Part shown: positions 23,164 through 29,228 of the stretch, one piece after another
How the letters are laid out: each line of letters opens with the position of its first letter
Position numbering within the stretch: position 1 is the first letter of the stretch
Origin: a virus
Virus record (IMG/VR): IMGVR_UViG_3300029985_000047
Coordinates: 1 to 60,621 of that record
DNA length: 60,621 nucleotides
Strand: one strand, 5' to 3'
Made by a program: the position numbers and the translations under genes
Notes under the pieces: model-generated
What the model saw: the letters and a program-made list of their open reading frames with translations, nothing else
The model's database searches: none
Told to the model about the DNA's origin: nothing

Positions 23164-23493
23164 ATGCGAATGTGGATGATTGACCCAAAGATCCTGTGTC
23201 GTAAGCACCTGCTAGGTGAGCACGTTGAAATACATATGCTTGTCGGTAGCCTGCAGCGAAAGCGCTCCATAGCCGGCTTCTTAAACCAAGGTATTCTCGA
23301 GCCTCAAAACGCGCTTAAGCGCCATGCTGCTTTAGTTGCCGAGATGCAATTGCGTGGCTACAAGCATGCTTCGAAGCTCCAGGACGTCCCACATGGAGCT
23401 CCTAGTGGCCATGTTGACCAGGTAAGCTCACTTACTGCTCTGCTGGCGCGCTGTGAGGCTTGTTCTACGCGCTATAATGATCTTAGGAGCTAA
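23164..23493 (+). CDS. Pyrimidine-dimer glycosylase (endonuclease V / Pyr_excise)-like protein
   Basis: A 109-residue helical protein beginning MRMWMIDPKILCRKHLLGEH, then VEIHMLVGSL, a GFLNQGILEP turn and RHAALVAEMQLRGYKH. The HLLGEHxExH block and the later AEMxxRGY helix mirror T4 endonuclease V (ADQHLMAEYRE; AECLKRGF), which excises UV photoproducts. T4 uses an N-terminal Thr as nucleophile; here residue 2 is Arg, so catalysis, if present, must differ. Seen in phages under this or a hypothetical label. Confidence 0.55.
   Translation: MRMWMIDPKILCRKHLLGEHVEIHMLVGSLQRKRSIAGFLNQGILEPQNALKRHAALVAEMQLRGYKHASKLQDVPHGAPSGHVDQVSSLTALLARCEACSTRYNDLRS
23473..23493 (+). promoter_or_regulatory. Promoter and SD-hairpin leader
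   Basis: TATAAT 23473-23478 lies inside the end of the glycosylase-like gene. TTAG (23483-23486) / CTAA (23490-23493) flank GAG of the SD GGAG in a tight loop; ATG 23498 follows. Confidence 0.45.
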
Positions 23494-23497
23494 TTGT

Positions 23498-23743
23498 ATG
23501 CGAACCTTTGAAGTTGAAGACGCTGTAGTACCAATGCTTGCACTTGCAGTAGCTATGGCTGTTCATGAACGACGGCTTGTTGCAATGGAGAATGTTGATT
23601 CTTCTAGTCTAGCTTCTCAGCAGGTTCGCAGAGAGATTGCTCAGTTAGAGGACTTTCTCTCGAAGCTGAATGCGCCATTACCGGCTTTGCACACCTTATT
23701 GGCGCAAGAAGAGCAACGGGCCGTTAGCTCAATTGGTCAGTAG
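23498..23743 (+). CDS. Unknown protein whose 3' end overlaps a tRNA
   Basis: An 81-residue protein starting ATG 23498. N-terminal hydrophobic helix (VVPMLALAVAMAV) and a charged second helix (QVRREIAQLEDFLSKL). The last 26 nt lie in the 5' half of tRNA-Met, so one transcript cannot yield both an intact mRNA and the tRNA without processing. Function unknown. Confidence 0.5.
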   Translation: MRTFEVEDAVVPMLALAVAMAVHERRLVAMENVDSSSLASQQVRREIAQLEDFLSKLNAPLPALHTLLAQEEQRAVSSIGQ

Positions 23744-23795
23744 CACACGACTCATAATCGTTAGGCTGCAGGTTCAAGTCCTGCACGGCCCACCA
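23718..23795 (+). tRNA. tRNA with CAU anticodon (Met-elongator or Ile2)
   Basis: A 78-nt cloverleaf. Acceptor GGGCCGT (23718-23724) pairs perfectly with ACGGCCC (23785-23791); T-arm GCAGG-TTCAAGT-CCTGC; anticodon loop CTCATAA with CAT; encoded ACCA end (23792-23795). The G1-C72 pair rules out a bacterial initiator. Position 37 region and D-arm do not settle Met versus lysidine-modified Ile2. The D-stem has only three pairs and the top anticodon-stem pair is C-U, so it is slightly degenerate. It is the only tRNA seen in the window. Confidence 0.88.
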
Positions 23796-23852
23796 AGTTT
23801 AGTACTTTCATGGATGCATTAATATGGCGATCCAGCAACCTAAACCCTAACC

Positions 23853-23874
23853 GTAGCAAGGAGACTTAAACTAC
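23853..23874 (+). promoter_or_regulatory. SD-hairpin leader
   Basis: GTAG (23853-23856) / CTAC (23871-23874) with AAGGAG in the 14-nt loop, directly before ATG 23876. No -10 box was found in the 57 nt after the tRNA, so the gene may be read with the tRNA and released by tRNA 3' processing. Confidence 0.45.
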
Positions 23875-23875
23875 C

Positions 23876-24145
23876 ATGGCTAAAATCAATATCGTCCTCA
23901 GTCCGAAGCAGCTCGCCAATCTCGTCACTGCTTTGCAGGGCGCACCCAAGCAAAGCAAGACTGTCGAAGTACTCACGGCGAAGTTCACGGCTGTAGAAGT
24001 GCCTGAAAATGCGAAGAAAGTTACACTGACAATCAGTGGCGCAGAGGCACAGAACACAGTCAAGGCTCTCGGAACACTGCCCAAGCAGACTGCTACTGTG
24101 ATCGCGCTCTTCGGCAAGATCAGCGCCGCCCTGGGTGCCGAGTAG
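23876..24145 (+). CDS. Unknown protein, 89 residues
   Basis: Strong SD AAGGAG inside a leader hairpin. Two similar halves are visible: an alpha/beta unit SPKQLANLVTALQGAPKQSKT and a later unit AQNTVKALGTLPKQTATVI, suggesting an internal duplication. No Cys, no Trp. Function unknown. Confidence 0.55.
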   Translation: MAKINIVLSPKQLANLVTALQGAPKQSKTVEVLTAKFTAVEVPENAKKVTLTISGAEAQNTVKALGTLPKQTATVIALFGKISAALGAE

Positions 24146-24204
24146 CACTTGTAATTTAGTGTATTATGGTCCATTCACTCCGTGGATGGACCACATTTGT
24201 GTGT

Positions 24205-24238
24205 TATAATATGCTCAGTAGTTTGAAAGGACTGCTGA
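24205..24238 (+). promoter_or_regulatory. Promoter and SD-hairpin leader
   Basis: TATAAT 24205-24210. Stem TCAGTAG (24215-24221) / CTGCTGA (24232-24238), 7 bp with one G-U, loop TTTGAAAGGA containing the SD; ATG 24241. This is the longest of the leader stems. Confidence 0.65.
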
Positions 24239-24240
24239 CT

Positions 24241-24558
24241 ATGAAAAACCTGGATCCTGTAGAGCGGCTTCGGAAAGACTTTGCTCGCATCCTGGACGCG
24301 ATAAGTACGTTGCACGGCGTTCACACTCCAGCGCAAAAGAACCGACGCATTTCCCCCAATGATTCGCGTCAAGTAAAACTTCTGGTGCGCAAAAACCCTC
24401 ACAAACCGAAGACAAAAGCTTGGGCAGCATTTGAGATTCTGAAGCATTGTCGTACTGCACGCGACTATGTGCGTACTGTGCACAAGACTGCAGGCGACAA
24501 AGTAATTATGGGCTACCTCAACTGGGCCGTTAATCGTGGGTACGCACGACTCATGTGA
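24241..24558 (+). CDS. Paralogous early protein A (NPH..TKxW family)
   Basis: A 105-residue basic protein. The C-terminal 65 residues (VKLLVRKNPHKPKTKAW, FEILKHCRTARDYV, GYLNWAVNRGYARL) match the gene at 24686-25057 almost position by position. The NPxRxxTKSWxxFExxRxCxTVxEY pattern recurs in phage proteins of unknown function, often as a C-terminal module. Followed at once by a terminator, so it is a one-gene transcript. Confidence 0.6.
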   Translation: MKNLDPVERLRKDFARILDAISTLHGVHTPAQKNRRISPNDSRQVKLLVRKNPHKPKTKAWAAFEILKHCRTARDYVRTVHKTAGDKVIMGYLNWAVNRGYARLM

Positions 24559-24562
24559 GTGC

Positions 24563-24599
24563 TTATTGGGCCGTATGTGCTTTGCGTACGGCCCAATAA
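24563..24599 (+). terminator. Hairpin terminator
   Basis: A 13-bp perfect stem TTATTGGGCCGTA (24563-24575) / TACGGCCCAATAA (24587-24599) with 11-nt loop. A/T ends on both sides would allow action in either direction. Confidence 0.7.
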
Positions 24600-24662
24600 A
24601 TACGACGTCAGTGAGCAAAAGTGAACGCACTTGAAAGACCACTCCGGTAGACAATGTAACTA

Positions 24663-24679
24663 GCGGTCTAAGGAGCCGC
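24663..24679 (+). promoter_or_regulatory. SD-hairpin leader
   Basis: GCGG (24663-24666) / CCGC (24676-24679) with AAGGAG in a 9-nt loop, 6 nt before ATG 24686. A TTGAAA at 24631-24636 could be a -35, but no good -10 follows it. Confidence 0.5.
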
Positions 24680-24685
24680 CACTCA

Positions 24686-25057
24686 ATGCCAAATATTCTT
24701 GCGAAGATCGGATCGAAGTCAGTACTTCCGCCGTACATGCGCATCAAGGTACTACCAGCTACAAAGGCTTCGTTCAGTAGGCGTGCAAATAACCCGCCAC
24801 AAATATTGCTCAACCGTCGTGCAGACGATATGCAGGCTCATCGTGTGTCTGTTTGTGATACTCGTAATGTGCGTCTTCTGACTCAGACCAATCCACACAG
24901 AGCGCACACTAAGTCTTGGGTAGCTTTCGAAATCCTGCGTCAATGCAGGACCATGAAAGAATATGTAAAGTCGGTTCGTGCTGTGACAAGTGACAAGTCG
25001 ACTATGGGCTACCTCAATTGGGCTGTGAATCACCAATATGCCAAGTTGACTGCTTAG
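24686..25057 (+). CDS. Paralogous early protein B (NPH..TKxW family)
   Basis: A 123-residue basic protein. Residues from about 60 on (VRLLTQTNPHRAHTKSW, FEILRQCRTMKEYV, GYLNWAVNHQYAKL) are a close copy of the upstream gene, while the N-terminal 55 residues differ. This suggests a conserved C-terminal module with exchangeable N-termini. Ends before a terminator. Function unknown. Confidence 0.6.
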   Translation: MPNILAKIGSKSVLPPYMRIKVLPATKASFSRRANNPPQILLNRRADDMQAHRVSVCDTRNVRLLTQTNPHRAHTKSWVAFEILRQCRTMKEYVKSVRAVTSDKSTMGYLNWAVNHQYAKLTA

Positions 25058-25071
25058 GCAGCAAGTAAAGC

Positions 25072-25097
25072 GCGCCGGCTATCAAGTTTGCCGGCGC
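25072..25097 (+). terminator. Hairpin terminator
   Basis: Stem GCGCCGGC (25072-25079) / GCCGGCGC (25090-25097), 10-nt loop, followed by CTAAAATAAACTTT. Confidence 0.6.
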
Positions 25098-25132
25098 CTA
25101 AAATAAACTTTAAAAATGTAGTATTTCCACTG

Positions 25133-25138
25133 TATAAT
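25133..25138 (+). promoter_or_regulatory. -10 box of a small-gene promoter
   Basis: CTGTATAATTATT with TATAAT 25133-25138; TTAAAA around 25110 is a weak -35. SD GAGGAA precedes ATG 25160. Confidence 0.5.
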
Positions 25139-25159
25139 TATTGAAGTGAGGAAATTTAC

Positions 25160-25291
25160 ATGACTGGACACCAGCTCTTCTGGCTGTGCGCTCTCGTAAT
25201 TCAGACGATTCCCTTGGCAGTATTCCCGCATGTATTTGCATGGTGGAGAGAATTTGCCGCTGAGAACTTTGTTCAGGAGCGTGACAAATGA
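25160..25291 (+). CDS. Small membrane protein, 43 residues
   Basis: Starts ATG 25160 after GAGGAA. One hydrophobic helix (FWLCALVIQTIPLAVFPHVF) followed by an acidic/basic amphipathic tail. Its stop overlaps the next ATG (ATGA). Function unknown. Confidence 0.5.
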   Translation: MTGHQLFWLCALVIQTIPLAVFPHVFAWWREFAAENFVQERDK

Positions 25292-25488
25292 ACTACGGAA
25301 TCTTGATTGCGATCAGTAAATCTGGTTTTCAGATCGTGGGCGCTGTGGACACCTTGAACGAGGCGCATGAGTTAGCCGGCGAGTATGTCAGGTTTGGGCC
25401 AGACAGTGGCTACCTTGCGCCTGAGTATTTCGAAGTCCATAGTCGTGGGCAATATGGTGGGTACACCATTGTGCAACGCCTGAAATAG
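25288..25488 (+). CDS. Unknown protein, 66 residues
   Basis: ATGA overlap with the membrane protein gene, AGGAG upstream. Alpha/beta sequence (GILIAISKSGFQIVGAVDTL). The TAG lies in a 33-bp repeat that recurs at 26150. Function unknown. Confidence 0.5.
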   Translation: MNYGILIAISKSGFQIVGAVDTLNEAHELAGEYVRFGPDSGYLAPEYFEVHSRGQYGGYTIVQRLK

Positions 25489-25515
25489 TCTGAATTTTGT
25501 CGTTGCAAACTCTAG
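25483..25515 (+). repeat. 33-bp direct repeat, copy 1
   Basis: AAATAGTCTGAATTTTGTCG followed by TTGCAAACTCTAG; identical to 26150-26182. It spans the stop codon of one gene and the -35 of the next promoter, so it marks duplication of a promoter cassette. Confidence 0.9.
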
Positions 25516-25530
25516 TTTCTGTAGTATGAT
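25503..25530 (+). promoter_or_regulatory. Sigma70-like promoter
   Basis: TTGCAA (25503-25508), 16-nt spacer, TATGAT (25525-25530). Drives the gene at 25547, whose SD is AGGAG. Confidence 0.65.
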
Positions 25531-25546
25531 TTCAGGAGCACAGACA

Positions 25547-25777
25547 ATGACTGAATGCGAGTTTCACACCACTTTCTACGGCCCGCGTAATACGCCCAAT
25601 CGTGAAAAGCTGTGCAAGCATCTTGGAATTACTGGCTTTGCTGGTTTGAGTTTGAAGCGCATGGGCTGGACCGGTTTTGTCAATGCTCTTGGCGACTACC
25701 ACGGGCTTGATGTGCGCAATTTTAGCTGCCAAGCAACCTTTATGGATGCCATCGCAGAAAAAATAAAACTGCTATAA
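25547..25777 (+). CDS. Unknown protein, 76 residues
   Basis: ATG 25547 after GGAGCACAGACA, the same leader end as two following genes. Contains CEFHTTFYGPRN and a helical C-terminus with one more Cys. Own promoter; likely early. Function unknown. Confidence 0.5.
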   Translation: MTECEFHTTFYGPRNTPNREKLCKHLGITGFAGLSLKRMGWTGFVNALGDYHGLDVRNFSCQATFMDAIAEKIKLL

Positions 25778-25793
25778 AGCGCAGAATCTGCAG

Positions 25794-25820
25794 TATGATT
25801 ATTTCAGTGCAGAGGAGCAC
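25794..25820 (+). promoter_or_regulatory. Promoter and SD-hairpin leader
   Basis: CTGCAGTATGATTATTTCAG with TATGAT 25794-25799; hairpin GTGC (25807-25810) / GCAC (25817-25820) with AGAGGA in the loop; ATG 25826. Confidence 0.55.
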
Positions 25821-25825
25821 AGACA

Positions 25826-26155
25826 ATGATTGCCAAAATCGAGTGGAAAGTGGCCGAAGCGCCTACCGGAAAGTATCGTTCATTTCAGCGCCGTGGATGG
25901 CCCACTGGCACCATCAATGGTTGTGCTGCTGTGTCGCTCTATGCTGACAATGACTACTCAAAGCAGGCCGCAGAAGGCGGCTCGGTCATTACTGTGTGCG
26001 TGGCTGACTGGACTGTCGGTCAGACTGCTGAAGGTAAGGCTAAGTATGGCGCATTTACATGGCGCACACTGAAGGCACGCGCAGCCACCCTGAAGGAGGC
26101 TAAAGATCTTGCGGTACGCTTCCACGCAGCTCATCCAGAGTACACCTCAAAATAG
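25826..26155 (+). CDS. Unknown protein, 109 residues
   Basis: An alpha/beta protein with Trp-rich strands (IEWKVAEAPTGKYRSFQ, VCVADWTVGQTAEG, GAFTWRTLKAR) and a C-terminal helix. The pattern suggests a small single-domain ligand-binding fold, but no family is recognised. Own promoter. Confidence 0.5.
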   Translation: MIAKIEWKVAEAPTGKYRSFQRRGWPTGTINGCAAVSLYADNDYSKQAAEGGSVITVCVADWTVGQTAEGKAKYGAFTWRTLKARAATLKEAKDLAVRFHAAHPEYTSK

Positions 26156-26182
26156 TCTGAATTTTGTCGTTGCAAACTCTAG
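26150..26182 (+). repeat. 33-bp direct repeat, copy 2
   Basis: Identical to 25483-25515, again covering the upstream TAG and the -35 TTGCAA. Confidence 0.9.
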
Positions 26183-26197
26183 AAACTGCAGTATGGT
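26170..26197 (+). promoter_or_regulatory. Sigma70-like promoter
   Basis: TTGCAA (26170-26175), 16-nt spacer, TATGGT (26192-26197). The leader TGCAGAGGAGCA (26206-26217) is the partner of the 25807 hairpin with one stem pair lost (ATGC against GCAC). Confidence 0.6.
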
Positions 26198-26223
26198 TAT
26201 TTCAATGCAGAGGAGCACAGACA

Positions 26224-26391
26224 ATGATTTTTACCTGGGCTGATGTTGAAGATTTTCTTACGTATAGGCCTTGGATTTTGGCTCATGTGCGAGCTATTTA
26301 TGGCGAGTACGTACTAATTTGTGGCGGCGCAGTAGCGACTGATGATGCTACAGTTGCTATGCGCATGTTGTATGATGCCGCTGGAATTTAG
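26224..26391 (+). CDS. Small unknown protein, 55 residues
   Basis: ATG 26224 after GAGGAGCACAGACA. Begins IFTWADVEDFLTYRPW and ends in a helix. Own promoter of the repeated type. Function unknown. Confidence 0.45.
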   Translation: MIFTWADVEDFLTYRPWILAHVRAIYGEYVLICGGAVATDDATVAMRMLYDAAGI

Positions 26392-26416
26392 CAATTACGT
26401 AGTGCAATTGATTGTA

Positions 26417-26435
26417 GCGGCTCAGAAAGGACCGC
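26417..26435 (+). promoter_or_regulatory. SD-hairpin leader
   Basis: GCGG (26417-26420) / CCGC (26432-26435) with AAAGGA in the 11-nt loop, before ATG 26443. Upstream TTACGT/TTGATT elements are too weak to call a promoter. Confidence 0.5.
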
Positions 26436-26442
26436 CACTCAC

Positions 26443-28317
26443 ATGACCAAAGCAAAGGCCACGACGACAGCGCCTCTCAAAGGCAAGACGAAGGCCGCCT
26501 CCAAGGCTGTCAAAGCAGCTCCAGTGAAGAAGGCCACAGCGGTTCCAGTGAAGAAACCTGTGCCGGCCAAGAAGACCGCTCCCAAGACTGTACCGGCTAA
26601 GAAGGCTACAGTCTCCCCAATGTCGGCTAAAAAATCACCGTCTAAGGCCGCCAAGAAGACCAGCGAAAAGACGTCGGCCGCGCCCAAGGGTGCTGCTTTG
26701 ACAGCGCCAGTGGCGAAGGCCATGCCTACAGCAGCCGACGCCTGTGTGGCTGCTATTCTTGCCTCTGGTTTTGCCCTGCAGCGCAGTGACACTGTCGACA
26801 AAGTGGCCGCGTATGGTTATGGTGACGCAAATGGTCGAGCTGTTCTGCTGACTGTGAAGACTGATGGTGATACTACTTGGACACTTGTAGCTGCAGATGG
26901 AGGCAGTAGATGCGGTGGCAAGGACGCTGAAACACTGAAAGTTGCCCTTGAGCGCCGTGCACCAAAAGCAGAGGCGCCCCCGCCTTTGCCCCATGTGATT
27001 CGTGCTATTGAGCAGCTGCGAGTGGCTACCAAGGGCACATATGCAGCGCATGAACTGCGTGGTGACGATAATTACCCTGTACGTCTGCGGATCCTTAAAA
27101 GTGCTCTCAAAACTGACAAGGTTCTGGTCGAGCAGAGTGGCATCAATGCAGTTGTTAAGACACTATATGGGCTGCTTGATGTGCCGCCGGCTTCGATTGC
27201 TGCGCAGCGTACATGGTTTGCAGCGGCCTGCACCAAGGTTCTTGCGGCATCGCGCAAGGCTGATCGTGAGCACGACAAGGCTGAGAAAGCTCTCATTGAG
27301 AAAGAATTACGCCGTACAGTTTTTGAGCGTATGGTCCCTGGAACTATTTTGCCGCCGCCAACAAAGCACTTGGGCAAGAAAGCCCAGGCCGAGAAGGACG
27401 CTGCCGATAAGCTGGCAATTTACCAGGAAGCTCAGATTGCTGCTATGTGTCCTGAGAGGCCAGCGGAGCAGGTCGCGAAACCCAAGAAATCTACTGAAAA
27501 GGAGGACTACCAGGCCGACCTTGCAGTCATCGATGACGGGTCAGAAGAGCGTGCAGGTGCTCCCCTAGCGGGTTCTACGGCCTACCGTGCAGAGGACATC
27601 TGGCTTATGGAGCACACGATGACTGGTCTGGTGCTGCTAAAGCTCGAAAAAAGTAACTCGCAGGGCGCCATTTGTGTGTATAATAATGGTAATAGAGTTG
27701 CTTGTGGCGTTGTGCCAATCGAGACACTCTTAAAGTTCAAGCGGATAGAGGATGTGGACATTCTTGAGTCCGTTCGCCAATTATTGAAGCCGGCTATTCC
27801 CGGCGTGATAATCACCCCCGTGGCAGAACGCCACTTAAACGCAGTCTTGCACTGTAAGGAGCTAGCAGCCATGACCTTTGCCAAGAAGTCTTCCGCCAAG
27901 AAGTCCACCGATGTTGTTGAAACCGCCAAGACCAAGAAGTTTGCCGCACCTGAAAAGGCGTCCAAGAAGCCCATCGTCGCCAAGAAGCCTGTTGTTGTCG
28001 AGACTGAAGCAACTGCAAAGCCTTCCAAGGCCAAGAAGGCCGCGAAGGAAACCGCTGAGCCCTCCGCTCGTAAGAGCTCTTTGTTCCGCCTGAAGAACGA
28101 CTCAAAGGCCACCTGGAGTGCGTTCAAGGGCCAGAAGGCTGAGCTTGTGCAGGCTTTCATTGACCTCAGTGCAGTGGGCGCAAAAGCTGCCGGCGTGACG
28201 CGTGGCGCTTTGATCGATGCTCTGCCGAACATCGGGCCAAAAAACATAAGCTTTTATTTGAGCACCTGGCAGTCCGGGGACGCCCCGATCGTCGAGAAGT
28301 TGGCAGCTGCAGAGTAA
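26443..28317 (+). CDS. Lys/Ala/Pro-rich (histone-H1-like) two-tailed protein
   Basis: A 624-residue ORF. Residues 1-95 are a Lys/Ala/Pro-rich tail (many AKK, PVKK, PAKK units) like bacterial H1-like and AlgP-type DNA-binding tails. Residues 96-470 are a mixed alpha/beta region with one coiled part. Residues 477-560 are a second Lys/Ala-rich tail, and the last 60 residues (ELVQAFIDLSAVGAKAAGV, ALIDALPNIGPKNISFYL) look like a small winged-helix-like domain. The repeated design tail+domain, tail+domain, plus an internal promoter and RBS, suggests a fusion of two genes or a nested gene. Possible nucleoid or DNA-compaction protein (inference). Confidence 0.5.
   Translation: MTKAKATTTAPLKGKTKAASKAVKAAPVKKATAVPVKKPVPAKKTAPKTVPAKKATVSPMSAKKSPSKAAKKTSEKTSAAPKGAALTAPVAKAMPTAADACVAAILASGFALQRSDTVDKVAAYGYGDANGRAVLLTVKTDGDTTWTLVAADGGSRCGGKDAETLKVALERRAPKAEAPPPLPHVIRAIEQLRVATKGTYAAHELRGDDNYPVRLRILKSALKTDKVLVEQSGINAVVKTLYGLLDVPPASIAAQRTWFAAACTKVLAASRKADREHDKAEKALIEKELRRTVFERMVPGTILPPPTKHLGKKAQAEKDAADKLAIYQEAQIAAMCPERPAEQVAKPKKSTEKEDYQADLAVIDDGSEERAGAPLAGSTAYRAEDIWLMEHTMTGLVLLKLEKSNSQGAICVYNNGNRVACGVVPIETLLKFKRIEDVDILESVRQLLKPAIPGVIITPVAERHLNAVLHCKELAAMTFAKKSSAKKSTDVVETAKTKKFAAPEKASKKPIVAKKPVVVETEATAKPSKAKKAAKETAEPSARKSSLFRLKNDSKATWSAFKGQKAELVQAFIDLSAVGAKAAGVTRGALIDALPNIGPKNISFYLSTWQSGDAPIVEKLAAAE
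27784..27861 (+). promoter_or_regulatory. Internal promoter and RBS inside the long ORF
   Basis: TTGAAG (27784-27789), 17-nt spacer, GATAAT (27807-27812), a small inverted repeat GTGGC/GCCAC (about 27820-27834) and TAAGGAG (27855-27861), 9 nt before an in-frame ATG at 27871. An extra TATAAT lies at 27679-27684. All this is inside a coding frame. Confidence 0.55.
27871..28317 (+). CDS. Nested C-terminal product, 148 residues (alternative start)
   Basis: ATG 27871 in frame with the 624-residue ORF, with strong SD and promoter of its own. The product would be a Lys/Ala-rich tail (MTFAKKSSAKKSTDVVE) plus the C-terminal winged-helix-like domain: a complete small DNA-binding-type protein. Offered as an alternative or additional product of the same locus, not a separate frame. 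Confidence 0.45.
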   Translation: MTFAKKSSAKKSTDVVETAKTKKFAAPEKASKKPIVAKKPVVVETEATAKPSKAKKAAKETAEPSARKSSLFRLKNDSKATWSAFKGQKAELVQAFIDLSAVGAKAAGVTRGALIDALPNIGPKNISFYLSTWQSGDAPIVEKLAAAE

Positions 28318-28340
28318 GCAACTACACAATTTGTTTTAAG

Positions 28341-28366
28341 ATGACCCACAGACCATCGTGGGTCAT
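28341..28366 (+). terminator. Intrinsic terminator
   Basis: Stem ATGACCCAC (28341-28349) / GTGGGTCAT (28358-28366), 8-nt loop, then TTTCT. It lies between the Lys-rich gene and thyX; an ATG in its 5' arm is in frame with thyX but has no RBS. Confidence 0.7.
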
Positions 28367-28403
28367 TTCTACGCCTCTAAAACCAAACAATACGAAGGAG
28401 CTT

Positions 28404-29192
28404 ATGGAGTTTATTCAACCACAGGTATTCCATGTTGCGCAGACCACACTTGATCCTGGCGGGCTTCACGACTATCTTACTGCTGTAGGTGTGCCAACTT
28501 GGACCAGCGATGCCCCGAGTCATGCTGAGGCGCTTCAAGAGGTTATGGGGCGAACTTGCTACAATTCTTTCAAGGTCGGTCTCAATCCTAATGTGACACG
28601 TATTAGGGAAGGTAACTCCACTTATTTAAAGAGTATCGTAGAGTCAGGGCACGGCTCAGTGCTCGAGCATGCGTGTGACTCTTGGATGCTGTTCAATATT
28701 AGTCGTGTTGTTACACACCAAATTGTTCGGGCCCGCGCTGGTACTAGTTTCAGCCAAGCCAGTGGCCACTACATCCGGGTTGACGGCATTAAGAGCTGGT
28801 TCCCACAAGTACTAGAAGACCATCCACGACGTGCTGAATTGTTTGACTTCTATCGTACGCGATTTAAGAGCCTCGAGCAGGCCCAGATTGAGCTAGCCCA
28901 GCTTCTTGATGTGGACAATCAGCCATTCAAGATGAAGAAGAAACTAACGACCGCAATGCGCAGGTTAGTTCCTGACGGCATCGCCACGGTTCTTGGCTTT
29001 ACAGTTAATCACCGCCAGCTTCGCTTTATGATCGAGCAACGTACATCAGCAGCCAACGATGAAGAAATCAGAATTGTGTTTTTTAAGATCTTCGAGCAAG
29101 CTATAAAACTTTACCCTAATATGATGTTTGATGCTGATGTAACTATAGTCGAAGGCCTTGAAGAAGTCACATTTGCCAATAAGAAAATCTGA
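28404..29192 (+). CDS. thyX: Flavin-dependent thymidylate synthase ThyX
   Basis: A 262-residue protein from ATG 28404 (SD AAGGAG). Family blocks: SGHGSVLEHA, the region around VTHQIVRARAGTSFSQASGHY that carries the flavin/dUMP motif, and the end MRRLVPDGIATVLGFTVNHR, then QLRFMIEQRTS. The usual RHRxxSxNxxSxR signature is altered to RARAGTSFSQASGH, one residue longer, as in some phage ThyX forms. ThyX methylates dUMP to dTMP with methylene-THF, FAD and NADPH. dCMP deaminase 1 kb downstream can supply dUMP. Confidence 0.88.
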   Translation: MEFIQPQVFHVAQTTLDPGGLHDYLTAVGVPTWTSDAPSHAEALQEVMGRTCYNSFKVGLNPNVTRIREGNSTYLKSIVESGHGSVLEHACDSWMLFNISRVVTHQIVRARAGTSFSQASGHYIRVDGIKSWFPQVLEDHPRRAELFDFYRTRFKSLEQAQIELAQLLDVDNQPFKMKKKLTTAMRRLVPDGIATVLGFTVNHRQLRFMIEQRTSAANDEEIRIVFFKIFEQAIKLYPNMMFDADVTIVEGLEEVTFANKKI

Positions 29193-29228
29193 TGCGTGGC
29201 AAGAAAGATTAAAACCCAAAGGAGAAAC

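Noticed and set aside
27582-28247. Antisense frame of 221 codons in the Lys/Ala-rich gene
   Set aside because: Lys/Ala codons (AAG, GCC) read in antisense give open Leu/Phe/Gly frames; no start signal.
28341-28404. Upstream extension of ThyX to ATG 28341
   Set aside because: That ATG lies in the 5' arm of a terminator hairpin and has no SD; ATG 28404 has AAGGAG.
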